The notes beneath the pieces are model-generated. The model worked only from the letters and a program-made list of their open reading frames with translations, was not told the DNA's origin and made no database searches. A DNA stretch of 39,959 nt from Gammaproteobacteria bacterium. Lineage in GTDB: Bacteria > Pseudomonadota > Gammaproteobacteria > GCA-001735895. Positions 17,024 to 26,271 of this stretch are shown piece by piece (position 1 is the first letter of the stretch; each line of letters begins with the position of its first letter). The stretch covers positions 1-39,959 of the forward strand of contig JAOTYD010000030.1 of the NCBI GenBank assembly GCA_029862005.1, read 5' to 3'. The position numbers were made by a program, and so were the translations under genes.

Positions 17024-18445
17024 ATGACAAACCCTGAAACCTACAACTACAAAGTAGTGCGGCAATTTTCAATCATGACCATCGTCTGGGGCCTGGTTGG
17101 GATGTCGGTTGGCGTCTTGATCGCCGCACAACTGGCCTGGCCTGTCCTCAATTTCGATATCCCGTGGCTGACCTTCAGCCGCCTGCGCCCGCTGCATACC
17201 AATGCGGTCATTTTCGCCTTTGGAGGTTGTGCCCTTTTTGCAACCTCTTACTACGTGGTGCAGCATACCTGTCATGTCAAGCTGGCCTTCCCGGCACTGG
17301 CCGCCTTTACCTTCTGGGGTTGGCAGGCCGTCATCCTGCTCGCGGCGATCACGCTACCGCTTGGCATCACCAGCAGCAAGGAATATGCCGAACTGGAATG
17401 GCCGATCGATATTCTGATCACATTGGTCTGGGTCAGCTACGCGCTGGTGTTTTTCGGCACGATTCTGAAACGCCGCATTCCACACATCTACGTCGCCAAC
17501 TGGTTCTTTGGCGCCTTTATCATCACCGTCGCCGTGCTGCACCTGTTCAACAGTGCCGCGCTGCCGGTGTCATTCTGGAAATCCTACTCGGCCTACGCAG
17601 GGGTGCAGGATGCCATGGTGCAATGGTGGTATGGCCATAACGCGGTCGGCTTTTTCCTGACCGCGGGTTTCCTCGGCATCATGTACTACTTCGTACCCAA
17701 GCAGGCGGGGCGTCCCGTGTATTCCTATCGCCTATCGGTAGTTCACTTCTGGGCGCTGGTGTTCACCTACATCTGGGCCGGACCACACCATCTGCACTAC
17801 ACCGCACTGCCGGACTGGGCCCAGTCACTCGGCATGATCATGTCATTGATCCTGCTCGCGCCTTCCTGGGGCGGCATGATCAACGGCATCATGACCCTGT
17901 CGGGTGCATGGCATAAATTACGCACCGATCCGGTACTGCGCCTGCTGATCGTGTCGATTTCGTTTTACGGTATGTCGACCTTCGAAGGCCCGATGATGTC
18001 GATCAAGACCGTCAACGCGCTGTCGCACTATACCGACTGGACCATCGGTCACGTTCATTCCGGCGCACTGGGCTGGGTTGCGCTGGTATCCATGGGCGCA
18101 ATGTATTACCTGATCCCGCGTCTGTTTGGTCGCGAACTCTATAGTTTGCGGCTGGTTGAAGTCCATTTCTGGACTGCGACTATTGGCATCGTGCTCTACA
18201 TCGCCTCGATGTGGGTTGCCGGCATCATGCAGGGCCTGATGTGGCGTGCGGTAAATGAAGACGGCACGCTGACCTACAGCTTCGTCGAATCGGTGCAGGC
18301 GATGCACCCCTACTACATCGTGCGCACCCTGGGCGGCGCCTTCTTCCTGCTCGGCGCCGTAGTGATGGCTTATAACCTGTGGCGCAGCATTTCCGATGCG
18401 AAACCCGTAGAAGTCGAAATTCCCGAACCGGCTAGCGCCCACTGA
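17024..18445 (+). CDS. ccoN: CcoN, catalytic subunit I of cbb3 cytochrome oxidase
   Basis: The product is 473 residues, the usual size, with twelve or so membrane helices. It reduces O2 to water at the haem b3/CuB site and pumps protons. Histidine motifs are intact: [16 protein letters not shown] (low-spin haem b), [16 protein letters not shown] (CuB), [13 protein letters not shown] (CuB pair), and [14 protein letters not shown] (haem ligands). The N-terminal [17 protein letters not shown] is conserved in CcoN, which confirms the start. GAGGA lies 8 bases before ATG. It begins the ccoNOQP operon. Confidence 0.98.
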   Translation: MTNPETYNYKVVRQFSIMTIVWGLVGMSVGVLIAAQLAWPVLNFDIPWLTFSRLRPLHTNAVIFAFGGCALFATSYYVVQHTCHVKLAFPALAAFTFWGWQAVILLAAITLPLGITSSKEYAELEWPIDILITLVWVSYALVFFGTILKRRIPHIYVANWFFGAFIITVAVLHLFNSAALPVSFWKSYSAYAGVQDAMVQWWYGHNAVGFFLTAGFLGIMYYFVPKQAGRPVYSYRLSVVHFWALVFTYIWAGPHHLHYTALPDWAQSLGMIMSLILLAPSWGGMINGIMTLSGAWHKLRTDPVLRLLIVSISFYGMSTFEGPMMSIKTVNALSHYTDWTIGHVHSGALGWVALVSMGAMYYLIPRLFGRELYSLRLVEVHFWTATIGIVLYIASMWVAGIMQGLMWRAVNEDGTLTYSFVESVQAMHPYYIVRTLGGAFFLLGAVVMAYNLWRSISDAKPVEVEIPEPASAH

Positions 18446-18465
18446 GCAGATAGCGAGATACCACC

Positions 18466-19080
18466 ATGGCTTCAGCACACGACAAAGTTGAAAAGAACAT
18501 CGGCCTGATGATCGTCCTGATCATCGGCGTGATATCGATCGGCGGTCTGGTTCAGATAATCCCGCTGTTTTTCCAGGATTCACTGACCGAGCCGGTGGAG
18601 GGGCTGAAACCCTATTCCGCATTACGACTGGAGGGGCGCGACATTTACGTACGCGAATCCTGCTATGTCTGTCACTCGCAGATGATTCGTCCGTTTCGCG
18701 CCGAGACCGAACGTTACGGACACTACTCGGTGGCCGGCGAATTTGTCTACGACCGCCCCTTCCAATGGGGTTCTAAGCGTACCGGCCCAGATCTGCATCG
18801 GGTCGGCGGTCGCTACAGCGATGAATGGCACCGCGTGCATATGATCAATCCGCGCGATGTAGTGCCCGAATCGATCATGCCGGGGTACCCGTGGCTGGCG
18901 GACAATATGGTCGATGGCAGCGATATCCAGGTCAAGATGGAAACCCTGCGCACGCTGGGAGCGCCTTATACCGATGCGGAAATCGAAGCCGCCCCGCAAG
19001 CGCTCGAAGGCAAGACCGAACTCGACGCGTTGATTGCCTACCTGCAGGGTCTCGGCACCGAACTCAAAACCAGGAGATAG
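18466..19080 (+). CDS. ccoO: CcoO, monohaem cytochrome c subunit of cbb3 oxidase
   Basis: The product is 204 residues with one N-terminal membrane anchor ([25 protein letters not shown]) and a periplasmic haem c domain. The haem site is C66-YV-C69-H70 in [14 protein letters not shown], and the axial Met lies in [10 protein letters not shown]. It passes electrons from CcoP to the CcoN haem b. It is spaced 20 bases after ccoN and 2 bases before ccoQ. Confidence 0.98.
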   Translation: MASAHDKVEKNIGLMIVLIIGVISIGGLVQIIPLFFQDSLTEPVEGLKPYSALRLEGRDIYVRESCYVCHSQMIRPFRAETERYGHYSVAGEFVYDRPFQWGSKRTGPDLHRVGGRYSDEWHRVHMINPRDVVPESIMPGYPWLADNMVDGSDIQVKMETLRTLGAPYTDAEIEAAPQALEGKTELDALIAYLQGLGTELKTRR

Positions 19081-19082
19081 CC

Positions 19083-19253
19083 ATGACGTTTACTCTGTTT
19101 CAATCGATCTGGACCATCGTCGTTATGATCACCTTTCTGGGTATCGTCGCCTGGGCCTTTAGCAGCAAACGTAAATCCGCATTTGACGAAGCAGCGCGCC
19201 TGCCGTTCGAGGATGACCAGCTAACCGAAAACAACAAACCTTCAGCGGAGTAG
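19083..19253 (+). CDS. ccoQ: CcoQ, small cbb3 oxidase subunit
   Basis: The product is 56 residues with a single membrane helix (TIVVMITFLGIVAWAF) followed by a basic SSKRKSAFDEAARLPF segment that is typical of CcoQ. It stabilises the cbb3 complex. The longer frame opening at 18825 is a shadow of ccoO. An AGGAGA ribosome site overlaps the end of ccoO, and ccoP follows 4 bases later. Confidence 0.93.
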   Translation: MTFTLFQSIWTIVVMITFLGIVAWAFSSKRKSAFDEAARLPFEDDQLTENNKPSAE

Positions 19254-19257
19254 ATTC

Positions 19258-20163
19258 ATGGCCGATTTTAATAGCGATTTCTGGCACTGGTATATCGCGA
19301 TTCTAACCATCATCAGCATTCTCGCCTGTGTGTGGTTGATACGCTGGATGACGTCTGGATTCGAACACGGCGACGAAGTTGAAAGTACCGGCCACGTCTG
19401 GGATGGCGATCTGACCGAACTCAACAACCCGCTGCCGCGCTGGTGGCTGGGCCTGTTTTATATCACGCTCGCTTTCGGTGGATTTTACCTGTTACTGTAC
19501 CCCGGACTGGGTACTTTCGGCGGCATTCTGGGTTGGACTTCCAAGGGTGAATATGAGCAGGAAGTCGAAACAGTCGAAGCCAGGGTCGGGCCATTGTTCG
19601 AACGCTACCAGCAAACCTCGATCCTTGACCTGACCAAGGATGAAAAAGCACTCAAGATCGGCGAAAGGCTGTATCTCAACTACTGCGCTACCTGTCACGG
19701 TTCGGACGCACGCGGCGCGCGCGGCTATCCGAATCTGCGCGACAGCGACTGGCTCTGGGGTGGCGACCCGGAAAATATCAAGACGACGATTCTAAATGGT
19801 CGCCTGGGAGCAATGCCCGCCTGGGAAGGGCCGCTGGGCGGTGAAAGTGGCGTCGATGAGGTAGCCCAGTACCTGTTGAGTCTGTCGGGTCGCGCGACTA
19901 TCTCCGAGCTCGCCGAAAAAGGTAAGGCTAAATATGAAATATTCTGCGTTGCCTGCCATGGATCCGCTGGAACCGGCAATCCCGCACTCGGAGCACCCAA
20001 TTTGACTGACGATGTCTGGCTTTACGGCGGGTCGCTCACCCGTATCAGTCAGTCAATTGCCGAGGGGCGCAATGGACAAATGCCGGCGCACAAAGATTTC
20101 CTCGGTGAAGCCAAGGTTCATCTGCTTGCGGCTTACATATACGGGCTGTCGCAAGAAAAGTAA
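19258..20163 (+). CDS. ccoP: CcoP, dihaem cytochrome c subunit of cbb3 oxidase
   Basis: The product is 301 residues. Two N-terminal membrane helices (about 11-30 and 63-80) enclose a short loop (WDGDLTELNNPLPRWW) conserved in CcoP. Two haem c sites follow: C143-AT-C146-H147 and C230-VA-C233-H234. It accepts electrons from soluble or membrane cytochromes c. The stop overlaps the next ATG (TAATG), so the following small gene is coupled to it. Confidence 0.98.
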   Translation: MADFNSDFWHWYIAILTIISILACVWLIRWMTSGFEHGDEVESTGHVWDGDLTELNNPLPRWWLGLFYITLAFGGFYLLLYPGLGTFGGILGWTSKGEYEQEVETVEARVGPLFERYQQTSILDLTKDEKALKIGERLYLNYCATCHGSDARGARGYPNLRDSDWLWGGDPENIKTTILNGRLGAMPAWEGPLGGESGVDEVAQYLLSLSGRATISELAEKGKAKYEIFCVACHGSAGTGNPALGAPNLTDDVWLYGGSLTRISQSIAEGRNGQMPAHKDFLGEAKVHLLAAYIYGLSQEK

Positions 20164-20438
20164 TGGATGCCCCGATACCGGCTAAGATTCCGCTGACACA
20201 CCAGGTGATCTCGGTTTTATGGCCGTCGTTCGCCGTCGCAATTGTCGCCACCGGACTTTTTTTCTCGGCGTTTCATCCCCGGGACCTGGTCCCATTTGAC
20301 CTCGATATCGAAGTCAGCCCGATAGCCGCCTACAGCATCGGCTTTTTCCTGTTTTGGATGCTCGGAGTTCTATCCAGCTACGGCACACTCTATTTCACGG
20401 TCTCAAACGCTCGCTTCCTGGGCAAACAGGAGCATTAG
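20163..20438 (+). CDS. Small membrane protein between ccoP and ccoG
   Basis: The product is 91 residues with two hydrophobic helices (LWPSFAVAIVATGLFFSAF; AAYSIGFFLFWMLGVLSSYGTLYF), the first after a short cytoplasmic tail. I know similar unnamed small proteins from cco loci but cannot assign a function. Its start overlaps the ccoP stop and its end is 24 bases before ccoG, so it is very likely expressed with the oxidase and may help its assembly. Confidence 0.82.
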   Translation: MDAPIPAKIPLTHQVISVLWPSFAVAIVATGLFFSAFHPRDLVPFDLDIEVSPIAAYSIGFFLFWMLGVLSSYGTLYFTVSNARFLGKQEH

Positions 20439-20462
20439 CCGGGCAGTACCAGGCAGAACCGC

Positions 20463-21854
20463 ATGCAAGCACACAATACCGGCAACACTGAGCACGTGCT
20501 CTACGCCGCACATAAAAAAATCTACCCGCGAGAAGTCAGCGGTCACTTCACCCGGCTGCGCATGCTCTCGGTAATCGTACTGCTCGGTATTTACTACCTG
20601 ACGCCACTACTGCGGTGGGACGAACGCCAGGCTATTTTATTCGACCTGCCGGCACGTAAATTTTATATCTTCGGGCTGACGTTGTGGCCGCAGGATTTCA
20701 TCTACCTCGCGGCATTGCTCATTCTTGCCGGGCTGTCGCTATTCTTTTTCACGGCGCTGGTCGGACGCGTGTGGTGCGGTTATGCCTGTCCGCAAACGGT
20801 CTGGACTGAAGCCTACCTGTGGATGGAGCGTAAAATTGAGGGCAAGCGCTCGAAGCGCATGAAGCTCGACAAGGCGCCCACCTCGGCCGCCAAAATCCGC
20901 ACCAAGGTAATCAAGCACACGGTCTGGATTGCTTTCTCGTTATGGACCGGTTTTACCTTCGTCGGCTACTTTACGCCCATAAACGAACTCGCCGTTAAAC
21001 TGGGAACGGCAAGCCTCGGGCCCTGGGAGACATTCTGGATCCTGTTTTACAGCTTCGCCACTTACGGCAATGCCGGTTTCATGCGCGAGCAGGTGTGCAT
21101 GTACATGTGCCCCTATGCCCGCTTCCAGAGTGCGATGTTCGATTCGGACACGCTGATCGTGGCCTATCACCCGGAACGCGGTGAGCCCCGTGGTTCGCGC
21201 CGGCGTGGCACCGATCCGGCAACAGCCGGCCTCGGCGATTGTATCGACTGTAACGTCTGCGTGCAGGTATGCCCGACCGGTATCGATATCCGCGACGGCC
21301 TGCAGTACGAATGCATTGCCTGCTCGGCCTGTATCGACGCCTGCGATGAAATTATGGACAAGATGTCTTACCCGCGTGGATTGATCCGCTATACCACGGA
21401 AAATGCGGCACAGGGTAAAAAACAGCATATCGTGCGGCCGCGGGTGATTGTGTACGCCGTCATATTGCTGGTCTTGTGTGGCACCTTGTTGACCAACCTG
21501 TTTTTGCGCGTACCGCTGGAACTCGACGTGATACGCGATCGTAATACCCTCTAACGCGAAACCCGGGAGGGCTTGATCGAAAACGTCTATACCCTCAAGA
21601 TTCTCAACATGGATTCACGCGCACACCAGTATGACCTGCGGGCGGAAGGGATCGATGGCATGAAGCTGGTCGTTGATCAGCCGGACATCACGGTGCCGGC
21701 CGGCGCGGTGCAGCAGTTGATCGTCAGAATCCAGGCGGATGAATTCAACATGGAAGCGCGCAGCGTGCGGATTAGGTTCTACCTGCAAGCCACCGAGGCC
21801 AACCATTTGACAGCCGTCGAGGAAGCACGCTTCGTCGGTCCGGGTAAAACCTGA
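20463..21854 (+). pseudogene. ccoG: ccoG, cbb3 maturation ferredoxin-like protein, split by in-frame TAA
   Basis: The frame totals 464 codons, the usual CcoG length, but codon 364 is TAA (21552-21554). The part before it has four membrane helices and the cysteine clusters CGYACPQ, MCPYARF, CIDCNVCVQVCP and CIACSACIDAC of a CcoG/RdxA copper-reducing protein, ending DVIRDRNTL. The same frame resumes as RETREGLIENVYTLKI to the end, the immunoglobulin-like periplasmic domain. In the family the broken position is a Tyr (RNTLYR), so TAC or TAT became TAA by one base. A TTG at 21573 with GGGAGG just before could restart the second half. It is either a true nonsense allele, a readthrough site or a base-call error. 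Confidence 0.9.
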
Positions 21855-22366
21855 TGAACTCCACTCCGGAAACGCAACGCAACTGGAAACGTGAGCCGAT
21901 AGTATGGATGCTGATCGCGATTCCACTGGCAGCCGTCATTATGGGTGCGGTAATGATAACGCTGGCGAGCCAGACATTCTCCGGGCTCGTGGTTGACGAT
22001 TACTATAAGAAAGGCAAACAGATCAATCGAGTGCTGGCGCGCGACAAACTGGCGCATGAGCTTGGACTCGCTGCCGGATTGAAGCTCGAAACCGGTGGAC
22101 GGGTCGAGATCCGGTTCGACCCGGACGTGCAGTTCATTCCCGGCGATACGGTTGAGCTGAACCTAGTTCATGCGACGATGCCGGGACTTGATCGACGTCT
22201 GCAACTCAAAAAAACCGGTACCCACCTGCTGCTTGGCAATCTCAGCCTTCCCGGCAAAGGTCGCTGGAACCTTTCCCTGCAAACCGAGGACTGGCGACTG
22301 ACGGGTTCACTGCAGTATCCGCAACAGGTCTCGGCAGACCTGTTACCCAATTACTTTCCTGAATAG
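21854..22366 (+). CDS. ccoH: CcoH/FixH cbb3 assembly protein
   Basis: The product is 170 residues with a single N-terminal membrane helix (PIVWMLIAIPLAAVIMGAVMI) and a periplasmic beta-rich domain. WKREPIVWML and the segment LVVDDYYKKGKQIN are hallmarks of FixH/CcoH, which joins late assembly of the cbb3 complex. Its ATG overlaps the ccoG TGA (TGATG). Confidence 0.95.
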   Translation: MNSTPETQRNWKREPIVWMLIAIPLAAVIMGAVMITLASQTFSGLVVDDYYKKGKQINRVLARDKLAHELGLAAGLKLETGGRVEIRFDPDVQFIPGDTVELNLVHATMPGLDRRLQLKKTGTHLLLGNLSLPGKGRWNLSLQTEDWRLTGSLQYPQQVSADLLPNYFPE

Positions 22367-22369
22367 ACG

Positions 22370-23140
22370 ATGCCGGTTGATCTCACCTTTGGCGCTGCAA
22401 TCATCGTCGGACTGTTGGGTTCGAGTCACTGCCTTGGCATGTGCGGCGGTATTGTCGCGGCCCTGAACATGGGCGTCGCCGGTGATCTGACCGTCAAACC
22501 CCGCTCATTGCTGATCTATCAGCTCAGCTATAACGGTGGGCGGATTACCTGTTACGTACTCGTGGGACTGCTGGCCGGGTCGCTGGGAGCCGGATTGGCG
22601 CAACTCGGCGTCAGTCCAGTCGCCGGAAAACTGGTTGCCGCGGCCTTCATGGTCGCACTCGGGCTCTACCTCGCCAATTGGTGGCGCGGATTGGCGGTGC
22701 TGGAAAAACTGGGATCCAGGCTGTGGCGACACATTCAACCGCTGGGTAAGCGCCTGTTTCCGATTCGCACGCCGCAGCATGCTTACCTGCTTGGTTTACT
22801 ATGGGGATGGCTGCCCTGCGGCCTGGTTTACGCGGTAGTCGCCTGGTCGCTGACGACCGGTGATGCCTACCACGGCGCAATGTTAATGCTGGGATTTGGC
22901 CTCGGCACCCTGCCCGCGATGTTGATTGCGGGCAACCTGTTCAATTACTTTAAAAGCTGGGTGAAATCGCCGCTGGTAACAACCACGGCCGGAGTAATAA
23001 TTATTGCATTCGGTCTCTACAGCGGCTTTGGCGTCCTAACCAAGCACGGCCACCATCATACCGATTTGAGCTCTACCGTTTTGCAGTTGCCCGCGGAGGC
23101 ATTGGCACGGGTACCGGCAATTTTGCGCAACTTGTCATGA
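22370..23140 (+). CDS. TauE/SafE (UreH/DsbD-like) membrane protein of the cco cluster
   Basis: The product is 256 residues with six membrane helices. SSHCLGMCGGIVAALNM near the start and GLLWGWLPCGLVYAVVAW in the middle are the paired Cys/Gly motifs of the sulfite-exporter-TauE-like group that accompanies cbb3 clusters. The cysteines suggest a role in metal or thiol transfer; copper supply to the oxidase is an inference. It follows ccoH by 3 bases. Its last 85 bases overlap, on the other strand, the end of fnr. Confidence 0.9.
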   Translation: MPVDLTFGAAIIVGLLGSSHCLGMCGGIVAALNMGVAGDLTVKPRSLLIYQLSYNGGRITCYVLVGLLAGSLGAGLAQLGVSPVAGKLVAAAFMVALGLYLANWWRGLAVLEKLGSRLWRHIQPLGKRLFPIRTPQHAYLLGLLWGWLPCGLVYAVVAWSLTTGDAYHGAMLMLGFGLGTLPAMLIAGNLFNYFKSWVKSPLVTTTAGVIIIAFGLYSGFGVLTKHGHHHTDLSSTVLQLPAEALARVPAILRNLS

Positions 23141-23808
23141 TCGAGTATTTCGACCTCGCGTCGGTTCACCTGCAGAATGCCTGAGTCCTGGAAACGGGTC
23201 AGGGTACGGCTCACGGTTTCAACCGCAAGCCCGAGGTAACAGCCGATATCCTGGCGTGACATCGTCAGCAGGAATGCCGACGCTGAGTACCCGCGTGACC
23301 AGTAGCGGTTTGCAAGGTCATCCAGGAAGCTGGCAATACGACCGTCAGCATCCTTGCGCGCCAGCATCAGCACCAGGTTATGATCCCGCTGCATCTGTTC
23401 AGCGGTGATTTTCAACAGGTTTGAACCCTGCGACTTGTCGGCCAGGTAGGCATGCGGAAAGCGGCATAAGGAAGTGGTTTCCAGCGTAATCGCAGAAGAC
23501 ATCCGTACCTTTGAATCGGTCGTATCCAGCCCGAAAACATCACCCGGCAGGTAGAATCCAAGCACCTGTTCTTCACCGTCCTCGGTCACCAGGTAGCTTT
23601 TTATGGAGCCACTGCGCAGCACGTAAAAAGCGTCTGCTTCTTCGCCTTCACGAAACACATGCTCGCCCTTGCGGCTGATACGTTTTGTCTGGCAGAGCTG
23701 TTGTCGCAGCTCCTCACTATCGAGTAACTGTAACGCCAGGCAACCGCCGCGCGGTTCACAGATATGACATTCGTTGGCAATATGGTTGGTTTGTGTCGGT
23801 GATAACAT
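23056..23808 (-). CDS. fnr: FNR/Anr oxygen-responsive transcription regulator
   Basis: From ATG 23808, which has GGGGAGG just upstream, the product is 250 residues. The longer frame from 23871 would place 21 residues before a strong ribosome site, so I reject it. Four cysteines that bind the 4Fe-4S cluster are at 14, 17, 23 and 115, followed by the cyclic-nucleotide-type barrel and the helix-turn-helix with recognition helix ETVSR. As an FNR/Anr it would bind TTGAT-N4-ATCAA when oxygen is low, and five or six such sites lie in this window. It converges with and overlaps the TauE-like gene, so transcripts of the two could interfere. Confidence 0.96.
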   Translation of the reverse strand: MLSPTQTNHIANECHICEPRGGCLALQLLDSEELRQQLCQTKRISRKGEHVFREGEEADAFYVLRSGSIKSYLVTEDGEEQVLGFYLPGDVFGLDTTDSKVRMSSAITLETTSLCRFPHAYLADKSQGSNLLKITAEQMQRDHNLVLMLARKDADGRIASFLDDLANRYWSRGYSASAFLLTMSRQDIGCYLGLAVETVSRTLTRFQDSGILQVNRREVEILDHDKLRKIAGTRANASAGNCKTVELKSV

Positions 23809-23949
23809 AATCCTCCCCTTTTTGATTAGTTCTTGGTTATCAAGCATGAGCCAAACTAGATTTTCCACCATCGGGGTTTTCCTGATGGGCTTATCGGGGA
23901 GTTCCAGATACCATAGCCCTGAATCGTTAACCAGGTAAGCTCAGATCCC

Positions 23950-25596
23950 GTGATTCAGCGCCAACCCTTCAACCAGCTGTTCCTGATCATGGCCACCGCA
24001 ACGCTGTTAGTGAGCGCGGTTTCGATCATCAGCCTGTATAACACCGCGATCGAGCAGCACCGGTTGCGGCTGATTGAAACAGTGAATCGGCAGGCGCGGC
24101 TGATCGAATCAATCGCCGAAATCGATCTGCGTCAGTTCGACAATGTTTCCAAAAAGGAACAGCTCGATATCGTGCAGAAAATTACCGAAGCGCAAGGGGG
24201 ATTCAAAAAAATTGGAGAAAGCGGCGAGTTTGTTCTGGCCCGGCGCGATAACAACCGGATTGTTTTTCTGATGAAACTTCGACACGCGCAACCTGATACC
24301 CTGGAATCGATCCCGATAAACGGCGACCTTGGCGAACCCATGCGGCGTGCGCTGGCTGGAGAATCAGGCGCCATGCCTGCATTTGATTACCGGGGTGAAA
24401 AAGTATTGGCAGCATACGAGCCGCTATCCATACTAGGGTTGGGGCTGGTTGCCAAAATTGACCGCAGTGAAATTCGCGCTCCTTTTGTGCGCGCCGGATT
24501 ACTCGCAGTTGCGATCGCGATGTTCATCATCTTTATTGCGAGCCGATTCTTCCTGCGTATCTCACGGCCGCTCGAGGAAACGATCGACCGGCAGGCGGAA
24601 ACCTTTCAGATCCTGGCCGAGACTTCAGTCGAAGCCATTATCCTGGCCGGTACCGACGGTGTAATTCAATTCGTCAATCCGGCCACCGAGCGCCTGTTCG
24701 GTTATCGCAAACGGGAGCTGATCGGGGAAAAGTTGAATATTTTGATGCCCAGGGAACACAGCGTTGCACATGACGGATATATCCAAAAATACCTGCAAAC
24801 GGGAGTTCCGACGATTATCGGAACCGGGCGTCAGTTAATCGCAGTTCGCAAGGACGGATCTCGTTTTCCGATTCACCTGTCGATCGGTGATATTAAAACC
24901 AGCCATGCTCGCCTGTTTGCCGGCGTGATCATGGATATCAGCGAGCAACAGCAGCTACAACGCGAAATTCTCGAAATCTCGGTCAGCGAGCAACGACGTA
25001 TCGGACAGGAATTGCACGATGGCCTCGGGCAGCAGCTGACAGGGCTCGGTCTACTGGCGACCAGCCTGTTGAACAAGGCCAGCAAACCCGAACACGAACT
25101 GGCATCCAAACTGGCCAGCGGTCTGCAGGAGGCCATATCGCAGGTGCGCGCGCTGTCACGCGGCCTGATGCCGGTCGATATCGATGCGGGGGGATTCATG
25201 AACGCGCTCGAAAAACTGATCGAGGATATTCGCCAGCAAACAGGCTTTACGATTCAGCTTACAATCAAGGATCGTGTGCATATTTCTGATAACACGACCG
25301 CGATGCACCTTTACCGGATCGTTCAGGAAGCATTGAACAATGCGATCAAGCATGCTGAAGCAAACCAGATCAGCATCGGGCTGGGTATCGAAGGCACGCG
25401 CGGATGCTTTTTGATCAGTGATGACGGCATGGGAATACAGGCCCCTGCCAGCGATTCTTCGGGGCTTGGTCTGCGTATCATGAAACATCGTTGTGGACTG
25501 ATCGATGCTGAACTGCAGGTCGATTCTTCGTATGATGAAGGCACCCGGATAAAATGCTTTTTTCCAATTGCAAACAACACTGATCCTGGCCAATGA
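23950..25596 (+). CDS. Sensor histidine kinase with FixL-like heme-PAS and HisKA_3 domain
   Basis: The product is 548 residues starting at GTG 23950. Helices at about 10-30 and 182-199 bracket an extracytoplasmic domain (about 31-180). Residues 220-332 are a PAS domain whose second half (LNILMPREHSVAHDGYIQKY) resembles the heme-PAS of FixL: His274 aligns with the proximal haem ligand and Arg294, 20 residues later, with the distal arginine. The kinase is of NarX/DegS type: ELHDGLGQQLTGLG with phospho-acceptor His356, then a HATPase with NNAIKHA and SGLGLRIM. It overlaps the response regulator by ATGA. It would sense O2 or a small ligand near the membrane; haem binding is inferred from motif and spacing. 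Confidence 0.92.
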   Translation: MIQRQPFNQLFLIMATATLLVSAVSIISLYNTAIEQHRLRLIETVNRQARLIESIAEIDLRQFDNVSKKEQLDIVQKITEAQGGFKKIGESGEFVLARRDNNRIVFLMKLRHAQPDTLESIPINGDLGEPMRRALAGESGAMPAFDYRGEKVLAAYEPLSILGLGLVAKIDRSEIRAPFVRAGLLAVAIAMFIIFIASRFFLRISRPLEETIDRQAETFQILAETSVEAIILAGTDGVIQFVNPATERLFGYRKRELIGEKLNILMPREHSVAHDGYIQKYLQTGVPTIIGTGRQLIAVRKDGSRFPIHLSIGDIKTSHARLFAGVIMDISEQQQLQREILEISVSEQRRIGQELHDGLGQQLTGLGLLATSLLNKASKPEHELASKLASGLQEAISQVRALSRGLMPVDIDAGGFMNALEKLIEDIRQQTGFTIQLTIKDRVHISDNTTAMHLYRIVQEALNNAIKHAEANQISIGLGIEGTRGCFLISDDGMGIQAPASDSSGLGLRIMKHRCGLIDAELQVDSSYDEGTRIKCFFPIANNTDPGQ

Positions 25597-26234
25597 CAAG
25601 AATCCTGATAGTTGACGACCATCCCCTGGTGCGCACCGGCTTCGCCCAGCTGATTGGCGACTGTCCGGACCTCGAAGTTTGCGGCGAGGCGAGCAATATG
25701 GCCGAGGCACTAAGGCAAATTGACAGTACCCATCCAGATCTCGCGATCATCGACCTGTCGCTGGCCGGCGGCAGCGGCCTCGATCTGATAGAGCGCGTAA
25801 GATCCCGCGATAAAAAAATCCTGATGCTGGTGGCGTCGATGCACGATGAAACCCTGTACGCGGAGCGCGTGCTTGCTGCCGGTGCACGTGGCTACATCAA
25901 CAAGCAGGAAGCGCAGGACAGCATTATCCGCGCGATTCGCCAGGTGATACGCGGCAAGGTTTATCTGAGCCAGAAAATGACGGATCGATTGCTCAGCGGC
26001 ATGGTTGATGCCAATGGCGAAAAGCGCGACATCGACAGTCTTTCCAACCGCGAGCTGCAGGTGTTCGAACTTATTGGCGAAGGGGTTTCCAGCAGCCAGA
26101 TCGCCGAGCAGCTGAACCTCAGTGTCAAGACCATTGAAACCCACCAGGCGCATATCAAGAAGAAGCTGGGCCTCGGCTCGGCACACGAATTGAACCAGCG
26201 CGCAATACGCTGGGTCATGGATCAACAGAGCTAA
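25593..26234 (+). CDS. NarL/FixJ-type response regulator
   Basis: The product is 213 residues. The receiver has Asp8/Asp9 (VDDH), phosphorylation site Asp54 (IIDLS), Ser82 and Lys104. The C-terminal LuxR-type DNA-binding domain begins LSNRELQVFELIGEGVSSSQ and includes LNLSVKTIETH. The start overlaps the kinase stop, so the two form a cognate pair. Likely targets are nearby low-oxygen or stress genes, but no binding site for it can be recognised here. Confidence 0.95.
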   Translation: MTRILIVDDHPLVRTGFAQLIGDCPDLEVCGEASNMAEALRQIDSTHPDLAIIDLSLAGGSGLDLIERVRSRDKKILMLVASMHDETLYAERVLAAGARGYINKQEAQDSIIRAIRQVIRGKVYLSQKMTDRLLSGMVDANGEKRDIDSLSNRELQVFELIGEGVSSSQIAEQLNLSVKTIETHQAHIKKKLGLGSAHELNQRAIRWVMDQQS

Positions 26235-26257
26235 TTAACCCGCTATTCGCAAGGCAA

Positions 26258-26271
26258 TTGATCCTGGTCAA
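26258..26271 (+). promoter_or_regulatory. FNR/Anr box upstream of hsp20
   Basis: TTGATCCTGGTCAA matches nine of ten fixed bases, centre 26264.5. TAAACT (26293-26298) is a plausible -10 giving a start near 26306, 41.5 bases away. The spacing equals that of the other FNR sites here. Confidence 0.7.

Noticed and set aside
18825-19082. Frame extending ccoQ upstream to 18825
   Set aside because: It is an out-of-frame shadow of ccoO; the ccoQ start at 19083 gives the normal 56-residue protein.
23826-23848. TTGAT and ATCAA half-sites upstream of fnr
   Set aside because: They are separated by far more than four bases, so they do not form an FNR dyad.
23809-23871. Longer fnr frame from 23871
   Set aside because: The 21 extra residues do not resemble FNR proteins and ATG 23808 has GGGGAGG directly upstream.
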